This document shows, in pieces, positions 43,455 to 53,906 of a DNA stretch of 64,000 nucleotides. Positions within the stretch are counted from its first letter, which is position 1, and every line of letters starts with the position of its first letter. The DNA comes from Phaeospirillum tilakii (GTDB taxonomy: Bacteria; Pseudomonadota; Alphaproteobacteria; Rhodospirillales; Magnetospirillaceae): positions 31,607 to 95,606 of the forward strand of contig NZ_JBHUIY010000014.1 in the NCBI RefSeq assembly GCF_042683125.1. Direction: 5' to 3'. The position numbers and the translations under genes were made by a program. The notes under the pieces were generated by a model, which worked only from the letters and a program-made list of their open reading frames with translations, ran no database searches and was not told the origin of the DNA.

Positions 43455-44477
43455 TCAAGAGGCCGCCGCCGCTCTGGCCGCCAGCAGGTCGCGGCAGCCG
43501 GCCTCGATCGCCGCCACCACCCCGCTTTCGAACCGCAGCCCGGCGGCCGAGGCATAGACCGCCACGTCCCACCAGCCCGGCCGGTCGAACGGGCAATGCA
43601 CCAGCCGCACCCGGGGGCCGGCCAGGGCCTGGAGCGCCGGATCGGGCGGTGTCGCCGCCCGGCTGACCAGCAGCAACAGGAACGGCCCCCGGCAGACGCC
43701 CTCGACCGCTGCGATCAGCCCGCGCAGCGCCGGCAGGGCCCCGGCCCCCCACGCTCCCACCCGGTCCTCGGCCAGTTCCGGCCAGACGTCGTGATCGAAC
43801 AGGAACAGGGTCGGCCGGCCGTTGCCCAGCGCGGCGCGGAACCGTTCGATCCGGGTCCAGTAAATCTCGCGCAGCCGGGCGAAGCCGGCGGCCCGCATCG
43901 CCGCGCCCTTTTCGTGGCGGAACACCATGCCCAGCCGGGCATGGGCGCAGCAATCGGCGTCGTCGAGGGCGTGCAGCGCCTCGGGATCGAGCAGGCCGGC
44001 GAAATCGCTGTCGAGCAGGGTGGTGGTCGCCTCGATCGGGCAATTGACCAGATCGAACGGCATCGTTCCGCCGCCGAACCGGCGTGGCAGGCAATAGCCC
44101 CAGCGGACCGCGATCATGTGCGGATAGCAATTGTCGCCGAGCGAGACGAGGTTGATCCGCCCGGCCATTCCGCGCCGGAAATTGTCGAACCGCCGGGTCA
44201 GCATCGTCACCAGATAGCGTTCGGCCGCGCCGGTGGTGCCGGCCGCCACCCGCGCCTCCAACTCGCCGCAGGCGCGGAAGAACTCGGCCCGGCAGGGGAT
44301 CGGCCGATGGGTGGTGAAATAATCGACCAGATCGTCGTCGATGGCGTGGAAATCGTGCCGGGGCGGTTCGGCGAAGGCGTCGGGCTGGAAACCGCTGGCG
44401 GCGAGGGCGTGATAGGATTCGACCAGGGCGCGGATCTCCGCACCCGACAAAGGCGGCTCGGGGCGATGCGGGGCCAT
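43455..44477 (-). CDS. DUF1796-like putative cysteine peptidase
   Basis: A 340-aa protein. INLVSLGDNCYPHMIAVRWGY near residues 108-128, followed by MPFDLVNCPIEA near 140-151, matches the start of DUF1796, a putative papain-like cysteine peptidase family, with Cys117 as possible nucleophile and a downstream LFLFDHDVW as acidic/His region. It has no signal peptide. The N-terminal 100 residues are helical and unassigned. The match is by eye only. It stands apart from the operon downstream by a 58-bp gap. Confidence 0.6.
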   Translation of the reverse strand: MAPHRPEPPLSGAEIRALVESYHALAASGFQPDAFAEPPRHDFHAIDDDLVDYFTTHRPIPCRAEFFRACGELEARVAAGTTGAAERYLVTMLTRRFDNFRRGMAGRINLVSLGDNCYPHMIAVRWGYCLPRRFGGGTMPFDLVNCPIEATTTLLDSDFAGLLDPEALHALDDADCCAHARLGMVFRHEKGAAMRAAGFARLREIYWTRIERFRAALGNGRPTLFLFDHDVWPELAEDRVGAWGAGALPALRGLIAAVEGVCRGPFLLLLVSRAATPPDPALQALAGPRVRLVHCPFDRPGWWDVAVYASAAGLRFESGVVAAIEAGCRDLLAARAAAAS

Positions 44478-44673
44478 GGGTTCTCCTCGGCCTGGGGAAA
44501 GAAACGGCGCGGCCCCGGCGCCATCCGCGCCGGACGACCGCGCCGGTCGCCAACGTTGGTGATAATCAGCCAGACGTTAATTTTCCCCCAAACCCCGCTC
44601 TATGCTTCCGTCATACCCGCATCCGGTTATGACCAGACCCGTCTTGTTCTTGCGCCAATCTGAAAAACGGGTT

Positions 44674-44725
44674 CGCAGGGCCGGTGGCCCTGCGCGGAGA
44701 GCGCCGAGAGGCGGCGCCTCTCGGC
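44674..44725 (-). terminator. Tandem hairpins downstream of the quinone-reductase-like gene
   Basis: Two GC-rich hairpins: GCCGAGAGGC/GCCTCTCGGC (44703-44725) and CGCAGGGCC/GGCCCTGCG (44674-44694). On the minus strand the second is followed after a short spacer by GTTTTTC, so the pair probably terminates the gene ending at 44746. Confidence 0.65.
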
Positions 44726-44745
44726 TCCTGTCGCAGTCTCCGTCG

Positions 44746-45762
44746 TCAGAACCCTGCCAGCACGATCTTGCCGCGCGCCCGCCCGCTTTCGAGCAGGGCG
44801 TGGGCCCGGCGCAGGTTGGCGGCGTCGATTTTGCCGAACGTCTCGGCCAGGGTGGTGCGCAGCACGCCGGCATCGACCAGCCCGGCCACCTCGGTCAGCA
44901 GGGCGCCCTGGGCGGCGAGGTCGGGGGTGGCGAACAGCGAGCGGGTGAACATGAATTCCCAATGGGTCGAGACGCTCTTGCGCTTGAACGGGCCGATGTC
45001 GAGCCGCTCGGGATCGTCGATCAGGGCGAAGCGGCCCTGCGGCGCGATCAGCTCGGCGATCTGGCCGAGATGCTGGTCGGTGTTGGTGGTGGAGAAGACG
45101 AAGGCGGGGGCGCCGAGCCCGAGGGCGGCGACCTGGGCCGCCAACGGCTGGCTGTGGTCGATGACGTGGTGGGCCCCCAGTTGCGCGACCCAGGCCCGGG
45201 TCTCCGGCCGCGAGGCGGTGGCGATCACGGTGAGGTCGGTCAGCCGGCGGGCGAGCTGGATCGCGATCGAGCCGACCCCGCCGGCCCCGCCGATCACCAG
45301 CAGGGAAGGGGCGGCGCCGGGCACCGGGCGGCCCTTGACGTCGAGCCGCTCGAACAGCGCCTCCCAGGCGGTGATCGCGGTCAGCGGCAGGGCGGCGGCC
45401 TCGGCCCAGTCGAGCGAGGCCGGCTTGAGCCCGACCAGACGCTCATCGACCAGATGGAATTCGGCGTTGGTGCCGGGCCGGGTCAGCGCCCCGGCATAGA
45501 ACACCGCGTCGCCGGGGCGGAAGCGGGTCGCCTCGGGCCCGGTCGCCACCACCGTGCCGGCGGCGTCCCAGCCCAGCACCGTCCAGCCGCCCGGCTCGGG
45601 CTGGGCGCGCTTGCGCACCTTGGTATCGACCGGATTGACCGACACGGCGCGGATCTCGACCAGCAGGTCGTGGCCGGCGGGGGTGGGGCGGGGCAGGTCG
45701 ATGTCGACCAGCGACCGGGGATCTTCGATCGGAAGGGAGGTCTGATAGCCGACGGCGCGCAT
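44746..45762 (-). CDS. Zinc-type alcohol dehydrogenase family / quinone reductase-like protein
   Basis: A 338-aa medium-chain dehydrogenase/reductase. The N-terminal GroES-like domain includes VSVNPVDTKVRKR and LGWDAAGTVVATG near residues 35-70. The nucleotide-binding motif is LVIGGAGGVGSIAIQLAR near 148-165. Catalytic zinc ligands are not evident, so it is a NADPH quinone- or enone-reductase type. I chose ATG 45762 (MRAVGYQTS), where family similarity begins, over the earlier ATG at 45864. Confidence 0.87.
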   Translation of the reverse strand: MRAVGYQTSLPIEDPRSLVDIDLPRPTPAGHDLLVEIRAVSVNPVDTKVRKRAQPEPGGWTVLGWDAAGTVVATGPEATRFRPGDAVFYAGALTRPGTNAEFHLVDERLVGLKPASLDWAEAAALPLTAITAWEALFERLDVKGRPVPGAAPSLLVIGGAGGVGSIAIQLARRLTDLTVIATASRPETRAWVAQLGAHHVIDHSQPLAAQVAALGLGAPAFVFSTTNTDQHLGQIAELIAPQGRFALIDDPERLDIGPFKRKSVSTHWEFMFTRSLFATPDLAAQGALLTEVAGLVDAGVLRTTLAETFGKIDAANLRRAHALLESGRARGKIVLAGF

Positions 45763-45941
45763 CGCTTTGTCCTTTGCCAGGGGTTCGGGTGCCGACCAGC
45801 AAAGCCCGCGAACGGCCCCGGGCGCAACAGCCACGCGCGGGCCTGCCATCGGACTGTCAGACATCCAGGGCTAGGCAGGGTGGCCGGGTTGGGTCACAAT
45901 TGGTCGGCCTGCCCCCTTGGGAGCCTTCCGGGAGACCGACC

Positions 45942-46451
45942 ATGACTGCCGCCCCATCCATCCCCACCGCCCGCGAGGTCGTCGGCCTGTTCGCCGACCG
46001 TGCCCATTTCGAAACCGCGGTGGAGGCGCTGATCCGCGCCGGGTTCGAGCGCCCGCGCCTGTCGGTGCTGGCCTCGCACGAATCGCTCGAGGTCGCCAGC
46101 AGCGGCGGCCGGTCGTGGCGCGACGCCCTGATCGCCCTGGTCGGCGAACTGAAGTTCGAGGGGCCGCTGGTGGCGGCCGGCCTGATCGCCATCGCCGCCG
46201 GCCCGGTCGGCGCGGCGATCGCCGCCCTGGTCGCCGCCGGAGTCGGCGGTGCCGCGCTCAAGGAAGTGCTCGACGAGGTCGCCGCCTTGCCGGATTCGAA
46301 GGATTTCGCCCGCGCGCTCGCCGCCGGCAGCGTGATCCTGTGGGTCGGCATCGACAGCCCCGAGGAGGAGCAGACCGCCACCGCCCTGCTGGCCGCCGCC
46401 GGCGGCAGCAATGTTCATGTTTGCGAGCGGCCCGGACCGGTCGCGGCCTGA
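45942..46451 (+). CDS. Unknown protein with glycine/alanine-rich hydrophobic hairpin (169 aa)
   Basis: The first 50 residues (VVGLFADRAHFETAVEALIRAGF) look like the ferredoxin-like fold seen in stress proteins of the YflT/GSP17M kind. Residues 73-106 form a Gly/Ala-rich double hydrophobic segment (AGPVGAAIAALVAAGVGGAAL) like a glycine-zipper hairpin. The C-terminal part returns to a VILWVGIDSPEEEQTA strand-helix pattern. No family assignment is secure. It precedes maeB by 42 bp on the same strand. Confidence 0.65.
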   Translation: MTAAPSIPTAREVVGLFADRAHFETAVEALIRAGFERPRLSVLASHESLEVASSGGRSWRDALIALVGELKFEGPLVAAGLIAIAAGPVGAAIAALVAAGVGGAALKEVLDEVAALPDSKDFARALAAGSVILWVGIDSPEEEQTATALLAAAGGSNVHVCERPGPVAA

Positions 46452-46493
46452 GTCTCGCCCGCTCTCTCCCCCCGAGACGGAGATGGTTTCCTG

Positions 46494-48812
<2,319 letters not shown>

Positions 48813-48822
48813 CGGGGAGGCG

Positions 48823-50229
48823 ATGACCCGGCGCGATCCGATCGCCCTCGGCCGGATGGTGCTGGTGGCGCTGCTGCTGGCCAGTCCGACCGGGGTGGTG
48901 CTGGCGGTGCTGGCGGCCCAGCAGCGGGTCGGGCTGCTGTGGGCGGCGCTGGTGTGGCTGGGGGTGGTGCTGATCCTGGCGATGCTGGTGCGCAGCCATC
49001 TGGTCCGGCTGGCCGGGCTGGCCGGCTGGATCCGCTCGCTGGCGCTGGGGGGCGAGCCGGGGCCGCCGCCCGGCCGCGACGATCCCACCCTGGGCGGGAT
49101 CGTCGCCGCGGTCGGCGGCCTGCGCCGGATGTCGGCGCAGCGGGCGGCCGAGTTGACCAGCGTCGCCCGCTGGAACGAGGGGCTGCTCGACGGTCTGCCC
49201 GATCCGCTGCTGCTGCTCGATCCGGCCCGGCGGGTGGTGCGCGACAATAAGGCGGCGCGGCTGCTGTTCGGGCGCGGGCTGGTCGGGCGCGACATCAGTC
49301 TGGTGCTGCGCCATCCGGCGGTGCTGGAGGCGATCGACGCGGTGCTGGCCGGGGCCGGGGCCCAGGAATGCGAGTTCACCCAGCCGGTGCCGGTCGAGCG
49401 GGTGTTCCTGGCCCGGGTCGGCCGGCCGGAGGGACAGGCCCCGGAAGGAGCCTCGGCGATGCTGACCCTGCACGATCTGACCGATCTCAAGCGGATCGAG
49501 CGGATGCGGGCCGATTTCGTCGCCAATGCCAGCCACGAGCTGCGCACCCCGCTGGCGGCGGTGGCCGGCTTCATCGACACCCTGCGCGGCCCGGCCCGCG
49601 ACGACGAGGAGGCGCGCGACCGCTTCCTCGCCATCATGGCCGAGCAGGCGCAGCGGATGAGCCGGCTGATCGCCGACCTGCTGTCGCTGTCGCGGATCGA
49701 ACTGAACGAGCACACCGCGCCGAGCGAGCGGGTCGATCTCGGCCGGCTGCTGATCGGGGCCGCCGAGGCGCTGCGGCCGCTGGCCGAGGCGCGCGGGATG
49801 CGGGTCGAGCTGTCGCTCGATCCCGGCCTCGCCCCGATGCTGGGCCAGCCCGACGAACTGACCCAGCTGTTCCAGAACCTGATCGACAACGCGATCAAAT
49901 ATGGCCGCGCCGACAGCGCGATCACCGTCAGCGCCGCCCCGGCCGGGCCGGAGGATCTGCCGGCGGCGGCGGCGGCGCTGAAGGCCGGTCCCGTCCTGCG
50001 GGTGGCGGTGCGCGACCAGGGCGACGGGATCGCCCGCGAACACCTGCCGCGCCTGACCGAGCGGTTCTACCGGGTCGATACCGCCGGGTCGCGGCGGATG
50101 GGCGGCACCGGGCTCGGCCTCGCCATCGTCAAGCACATCGTCAACCGCCATCGCGGGGTGATGACGATCGACAGCGTGGTCGGCCAGGGCTCGACCTTTA
50201 CGGTGTGGCTGCCGGCCGCCGGGCGCTGA
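48823..50229 (+). CDS. phoR: PhoR-type membrane sensor histidine kinase
   Basis: A 468-aa kinase with two N-terminal membrane helices (about 12-32 and 38-56), a PAS-like domain near 118-210, and a HisKA domain with the phospho-acceptor His238 in NASHELRTPLAAVAGF. The ATPase domain has DNAIKYG, DQGDGIA and GTGLGLAIVKHI. This architecture is that of PhoR, the phosphate-starvation kinase. However, phoB, pstSCAB and phoU are not adjacent in the window; the neighbour is maeB. The assignment rests on architecture. The 3' end overlaps a convergent response-regulator gene by 32 bp. Confidence 0.85.
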   Translation: MTRRDPIALGRMVLVALLLASPTGVVLAVLAAQQRVGLLWAALVWLGVVLILAMLVRSHLVRLAGLAGWIRSLALGGEPGPPPGRDDPTLGGIVAAVGGLRRMSAQRAAELTSVARWNEGLLDGLPDPLLLLDPARRVVRDNKAARLLFGRGLVGRDISLVLRHPAVLEAIDAVLAGAGAQECEFTQPVPVERVFLARVGRPEGQAPEGASAMLTLHDLTDLKRIERMRADFVANASHELRTPLAAVAGFIDTLRGPARDDEEARDRFLAIMAEQAQRMSRLIADLLSLSRIELNEHTAPSERVDLGRLLIGAAEALRPLAEARGMRVELSLDPGLAPMLGQPDELTQLFQNLIDNAIKYGRADSAITVSAAPAGPEDLPAAAAALKAGPVLRVAVRDQGDGIAREHLPRLTERFYRVDTAGSRRMGGTGLGLAIVKHIVNRHRGVMTIDSVVGQGSTFTVWLPAAGR

Positions 50230-50614
50230 GCACGGCGAGGATGCGGTCCTGCAACGCCGGGGCCAGCACCGGCTTCAGCAGCAGGGCGTCGATCCCGGCC
50301 GCGTTGGCCCGTTCCACCACCGTCGGGTCGGCCTGACCGGTCAGCAGGATCACCGGCAGCGCGGCGCCGCCGGGCTGGCCGCGCAGGGCCTCGACGAAGC
50401 CGAACCCGTCGAGCGGGCGCATCCGCACGTCGCAGATCACCAGATCCGGCCGCTGTTCGGCCACCTGACGCAGCGCCTCGATCCCGTCGCGGGCCTCGAC
50501 CACCGTGGCGATCCCGATCTGGGTCAGCATCTTGCGGACGACGGCACGGACGAAATCCTGATCATCGACGATCAGGATCTTCAGCAGATCGAGCGAAGGC
50601 GGGGCGAGCATCAA
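50198..50614 (-). CDS. Single-domain response regulator
   Basis: A 138-aa CheY-like receiver with no output domain. ILIVDDQDFVRAVVRKML gives the acidic pair near residues 17-18, the phospho-acceptor Asp is in LVICDVRMRPLDG near 61, and LLTGQADP and LLKPV supply the conserved Thr and Lys. A short N-terminal extension precedes the domain. Convergent and overlapping with phoR. It could serve chemotaxis, phosphorelay or the PhoR-like kinase. Confidence 0.88.
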   Translation of the reverse strand: MMLAPPSLDLLKILIVDDQDFVRAVVRKMLTQIGIATVVEARDGIEALRQVAEQRPDLVICDVRMRPLDGFGFVEALRGQPGGAALPVILLTGQADPTVVERANAAGIDALLLKPVLAPALQDRILAVLSARRPAATP

Positions 50615-50833
50615 GGCTGTCCTCCCGGCTGACGGGCGAGACGATGGTCAAGCCTAGCCCCGAACGCGCCCGCTGTCACTGCGGTGAAGACGGGAGAAAA
50701 CGCCGCGACCGCCAGGAAAAAAGCTTAAGGGGGCGCCGAAAAATCCTATTCGTTTGTATTGATGTCGCAGATACAACCTAAAAGAGGTGGTGTCCGCGCC
50801 GCCGGGCAGGAAGGGATTGACAATCTCGGCATG

Positions 50834-50850
50834 TTGAGAATAACTCGCAA
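50834..50850 (+). promoter_or_regulatory. Fur-like dyad upstream of the PAS-GGDEF/FeoA-like operon
   Basis: TTGAGAATAACTCGCAA is a 17-bp dyad with matching TTG.GA.T and TC.CAA arms, similar to alphaproteobacterial Fur/Irr-type boxes. It lies 53 bp upstream of the start at 50904. A TTGACA at 50816-50821 begins just before it, so a bound repressor would cover the promoter. Assignment is by eye. The rest of the 290-bp gap (50615-50903) shows A/T-richer sequence and no gene. Confidence 0.45.
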
Positions 50851-50903
50851 CATCATCTCAAGGAGGGCGTGCCCCGGAGCCAACCGGGACCGAGGCAGGA
50901 ATC

Positions 50904-52271
50904 ATGCGGATGGAGTTGGAGAAAGCCGCCCCGGCCCGGCTGCGCCGCCGGCTGGCGGGCTGGCTGGCGGGGTGGCGGGGGCGATCCGGCGGCGCGGCGG
51001 CGGACGGCGGGGCCGAACCGGTCGCCGCCCTCAACGCGGCGGTGTTCGAGTCGGTGGCCGACGGGCTGCTCGGGCTCGACCGCGACGGGCGGGTGACCTT
51101 CCTCAACCGCGCGGCGCAGCGGCTGAGCGGCCATGGCGAGCGGCACAGCCTGGGCCGGCGCGGGGTCGAGCTGTTCCCCTTTCTCGCCACCCTGCCGGCG
51201 GCGGGCGGGGCGGGCAGCGGCCGGAGCGAGCGGGTCGAGGCGACCCTGCGCGGCCCGGCCGGCGACGCGATCCCGATCGAACTGGTGGCCGCCCCGATCG
51301 TCGAAGCCCGCCGGGTGACCGGCACGGTGGTGGTGTTCCGCGACATCCGCGAGCGCCGCCATGCCGAGGAAAGCCGCCGGCTGGCGGCGGCGGTGGTGGA
51401 ATGGTCGCCGCAGGCGATCGTGGTCGCCGATCTCGCCGGCACGGTGATCATCGTCAATCCGGCCTTTTCCCGCCTGTCCGGCCTCGAAAGCGCCGACATC
51501 GTCGGCCGGCCGGTCAGCATGCTGCGTTCGGGCCATCACGACCCGGCCTTTCACGGCGCGATCCGGCAGGCGGTCGAGCGCGAGGGGCTGTGGTGCGGCG
51601 AGGTGTGGAACCGCCACAAGGACGGCACCCCCTATGCGGTGTGGCTCAGCATCACCCGGGTCAGCGCCGAGGCTGGCGGCGGCTTCCTGGTCGGGTTCTA
51701 TTTCGACATCACCGAACGCAAGCGCCAGGAGGCCCGGATCCTGCGCGAGGCCAACCAGGACCCGCTGACCGGCCTGCCCAACCGGCGGATGTTCGAGGAA
51801 AGCCTCGAATCCGCCCTGGCCGCCGCCCGCCATGCCGGCCACCGCGTCGCGGTGCTGCTGATCGACCTTGACGGCTTCAAGGCGGTCAACGACCGCAACG
51901 GCCACGATGCCGGCGACGCGCTGCTGTGCGAGATCGCCCGGCGGATGACCGCCGCGCTGCGGGTCGGCGATCTGGTCGCCCGCCTCGGCGGCGACGAATT
52001 CGTCGTGCTGCTGGCCCCGCTCGACGCCGAGGGCGGCGAGGCCGGGGTGCGCCGCGTCGCCGGCCATCTGGTCGAGCAGGTGTCGCGGCCGGTGCCGTTC
52101 GCCGGCGGGCTGCTGACGGTGTCGGCCAGCATTGGAATCGCCCTCGGCGACGGCGGCCAGCCGGCGGCCGAGCTGATCAAACGGGCCGATACGGCGATGT
52201 ACGCGGTCAAACGGTCGGGCAAGCGCGGCTATCGCCTCGATCCCGGCCCGGGGACGCAGGAGGCGGGATGA
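50904..52271 (+). CDS. PAS-PAS-GGDEF diguanylate cyclase
   Basis: A 455-aa soluble signalling protein. Two PAS domains at about residues 45-150 and 155-275 (GLDRDGRVTFLNRAA and DLAGTVIIVNPAFSRLSG starts) precede a GGDEF domain with intact GGDEF at 362-366 and an RVGD I-site five residues before it. The PAS domains may bind heme, flavin or a ligand; none can be read from sequence. No membrane segment. Its stop overlaps the start of the FeoA-like gene (ATGA). Confidence 0.9.
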   Translation: MRMELEKAAPARLRRRLAGWLAGWRGRSGGAAADGGAEPVAALNAAVFESVADGLLGLDRDGRVTFLNRAAQRLSGHGERHSLGRRGVELFPFLATLPAAGGAGSGRSERVEATLRGPAGDAIPIELVAAPIVEARRVTGTVVVFRDIRERRHAEESRRLAAAVVEWSPQAIVVADLAGTVIIVNPAFSRLSGLESADIVGRPVSMLRSGHHDPAFHGAIRQAVEREGLWCGEVWNRHKDGTPYAVWLSITRVSAEAGGGFLVGFYFDITERKRQEARILREANQDPLTGLPNRRMFEESLESALAAARHAGHRVAVLLIDLDGFKAVNDRNGHDAGDALLCEIARRMTAALRVGDLVARLGGDEFVVLLAPLDAEGGEAGVRRVAGHLVEQVSRPVPFAGGLLTVSASIGIALGDGGQPAAELIKRADTAMYAVKRSGKRGYRLDPGPGTQEAG

Positions 52272-52546
52272 GCGTGGATCAGACGGTGCGGGCGATGCCG
52301 CTCGGGACGGTGCGCAGCGGGGGGACGGTGCGGGTGGTGGCGGTGCGGGGGGCTGGGCGCGAAATCGATCAACTCACCGCCGCCGGGCTGATTCCCGGCC
52401 GGGTGTGCCGGCTGGCCGGGCATGGCCCGGGCGGGGCGATCCTGCTTGATCTCGACGGCCGCCACCTGGCGATCGGCGGCAATGTCGCCCCGGACATCTG
52501 GGTGCGGCTGATCGCCCGGTCGGCTTCCGCTTCGGGGAGCGCGTAG
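52268..52546 (+). CDS. FeoA-like SH3-fold protein
   Basis: A 92-aa protein. From MPLGTVRSGGTVRVVAVRGAGREID (in parts) near residues 12-36, GLIPGRVCRLAGHGPGGAILLDLDG and HLAIGGNVAPDIWV it follows the pattern of FeoA domains, small SH3-like barrels that regulate the FeoB ferrous iron transporter or the DtxR/Fur systems. No feoB is adjacent. It sits between two GGDEF-family genes and is translationally coupled to the first. The role is unassigned; a regulator of one or both neighbours is possible. Confidence 0.75.
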   Translation: MSVDQTVRAMPLGTVRSGGTVRVVAVRGAGREIDQLTAAGLIPGRVCRLAGHGPGGAILLDLDGRHLAIGGNVAPDIWVRLIARSASASGSA

Positions 52547-52547
52547 G

Positions 52548-53090
52548 ATGGGACAGGCCCTGCCTTTGCTCGAATGCGATCCGTTTCTGGTCGCGGCGTT
52601 GTTCGCCGATCTGCGTGCCGTCGGGGCGCGGGGGCGGCGCGACGATCGCGGCTGCCTGCTGGTGCTGGATATCGACCATTTCCACCGGCTGGAGGAAACG
52701 GCGGGCGCCGACTCGGCCGAGGCGGCGCTGGTTCGGGTGGCGCAGACCCTGGCCCGGTTGCTGCCGCCCGGCAGCCGCGCCGCCCGGCTGGGCAGCGACA
52801 AGTTCGCGGTGCTGCTGGCGGCGAGCGGCCTGGGCGACGCGCTGGCCCTGGCCGAAACCCTGCGCCTGACCCTGGCGGCGCCGGGCGAGGTCGCCGACGA
52901 TCCGGCGGTGCCGGTCAGCATTGGTCTGGCCGACGCGATCGGGCTGCACGACGAACCGCCGGGGGATACCCTGGAACGGGCCGGCGCCGCCTTGTTGCGG
53001 GCCAAGCGCGACGGCCGCAACCGGACCCGGGTGGCGCCGCCGCCCCGGCCTCGGGTCGGGGGGATTTCACACGCCATGGCTATGCGTTAG
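52548..53090 (+). CDS. Degenerate GGDEF-domain protein (GSDKF)
   Basis: A 180-aa protein consisting of one GGDEF-type domain. LLVLDIDHFHRLEETAG near residues 37-53 is the usual metal-site segment, but the active-site motif reads GSDKF at 82-86 instead of GG(D/E)EF. It should not make cyclic di-GMP. It could bind GTP, c-di-GMP or another GGDEF protein. The start at 52548 follows the FeoA-like stop by 1 bp, so all three genes form one operon. A family A element follows the stop at once. Confidence 0.8.
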   Translation: MGQALPLLECDPFLVAALFADLRAVGARGRRDDRGCLLVLDIDHFHRLEETAGADSAEAALVRVAQTLARLLPPGSRAARLGSDKFAVLLAASGLGDALALAETLRLTLAAPGEVADDPAVPVSIGLADAIGLHDEPPGDTLERAGAALLRAKRDGRNRTRVAPPPRPRVGGISHAMAMR

Positions 53091-53205
53091 GCGGGCTCCC
53101 GCCCGCACCCGGCCGGGGCGATGCCCCGGACCCCCTTTGTTTTCGAAAAAGAGGGGAGGTTTGGAGGCGTCAGCCTCCAAGCGGGTGCGGCGGGCGGCAG
53201 CCCGC
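53091..53205. repeat. Family A palindromic element, inverted complete copy (A4)
   Basis: 115 bp. Its left terminus (53091-53111) is identical to the reverse complement of the right terminus of A1. Internal modules are CCGGGGC-gat-GCCCCGG, centre TTTTCGAAAA with AT-rich arms, TTGGAGGC-gtca-GCCTCCAA (53161-53180), and terminal hairpin GCGGGC-ggca-GCCCGC (53190-53205). Between convergent genes. Confidence 0.85.
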
Positions 53206-53222
53206 CTCACCTTCGCATGTTT

Positions 53223-53251
53223 GCGCGCGAAGCGCGCGGGCGGCAGCCCGC
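53223..53251. repeat. Module C hairpin pair, copy 1
   Basis: GCGCGC-gaa-GCGCGC (53223-53237) directly overlaps the hairpin GCGGGC-ggca-GCCCGC (53236-53251). The same composite appears at 57485-57512. It lies just before the iorB stop. Confidence 0.6.
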
Positions 53252-53259
53252 CTGGGACC

Positions 53260-53883
53260 TCAGCCGGCGGCGGCCACCGGGGCGGCGGCGCGGCGGGCGG
53301 CTTCGCGACCGGCCGCGAAGGCGCGCTGGTTGATCTCGACCATCGCCGGCTTGCGCTCGCGGAAGCGGCCGACGATCTGTTCCTCCAGCAGCGGGGCGGG
53401 GAAGGGCAGGTGGTCGGCGATCGCCCCCAGCATGATGGTGTTGACCAGCCGCAGGTTGCCCAGCTCGCGGGCGATGCTGCCGGCATCGACCTCGATCACC
53501 GGCACCCCGGCGGCGCGCATCTGCGCCAGCGGGTCGGCCGGGTATTTGTAGAGGCCGGACGACACCACCGGCGGGGCGAGGCGGATGGTGTTGACCATCG
53601 CCACCCCGCCGGGGCGGAGATGGTCGGCCCAGCGCGAGCTTTCGGCCAGTTCGAACGCCACCAGCAGGTCGGCGGTGCCGGGGGTGATCACCGGCGACCA
53701 CACCTTGCGGCCGAAGCGGACGTGGCTGGTGACCACGCCGCCGCGCTGGGCCATGCCGGCGATTTCGGATTTCTTGCAGTCGAAGCCCTGGGCCATCGCG
53801 GTCTGGGCCAGGATCTCGGCGGCGGTCATCACGCCCTGGCCGCCGATGCCGCAAATCAGGATGTTGGTGATTACGTCGGTCAT
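53260..53883 (-). CDS. iorB: Indolepyruvate ferredoxin oxidoreductase, beta subunit
   Basis: Gamma-domain-type subunit of the enzyme that decarboxylates aryl pyruvates to aryl-acetyl-CoA. The 207-aa protein starts MTDVITNILICGIGGQGVMTAAEILAQ (in parts), the typical GxGGQGxxxAxxxL start of this domain at residues 12-27. KSEIAGMAQRGGVVTSHVRFG near 38-58 contains the conserved RGG. It lies 23 bp downstream of iorA on the same strand. Confidence 0.93.
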   Translation of the reverse strand: MTDVITNILICGIGGQGVMTAAEILAQTAMAQGFDCKKSEIAGMAQRGGVVTSHVRFGRKVWSPVITPGTADLLVAFELAESSRWADHLRPGGVAMVNTIRLAPPVVSSGLYKYPADPLAQMRAAGVPVIEVDAGSIARELGNLRLVNTIMLGAIADHLPFPAPLLEEQIVGRFRERKPAMVEINQRAFAAGREAARRAAAPVAAAG

Positions 53884-53906
53884 GGTGGGAGCACCTGTCT
53901 CCAGAA

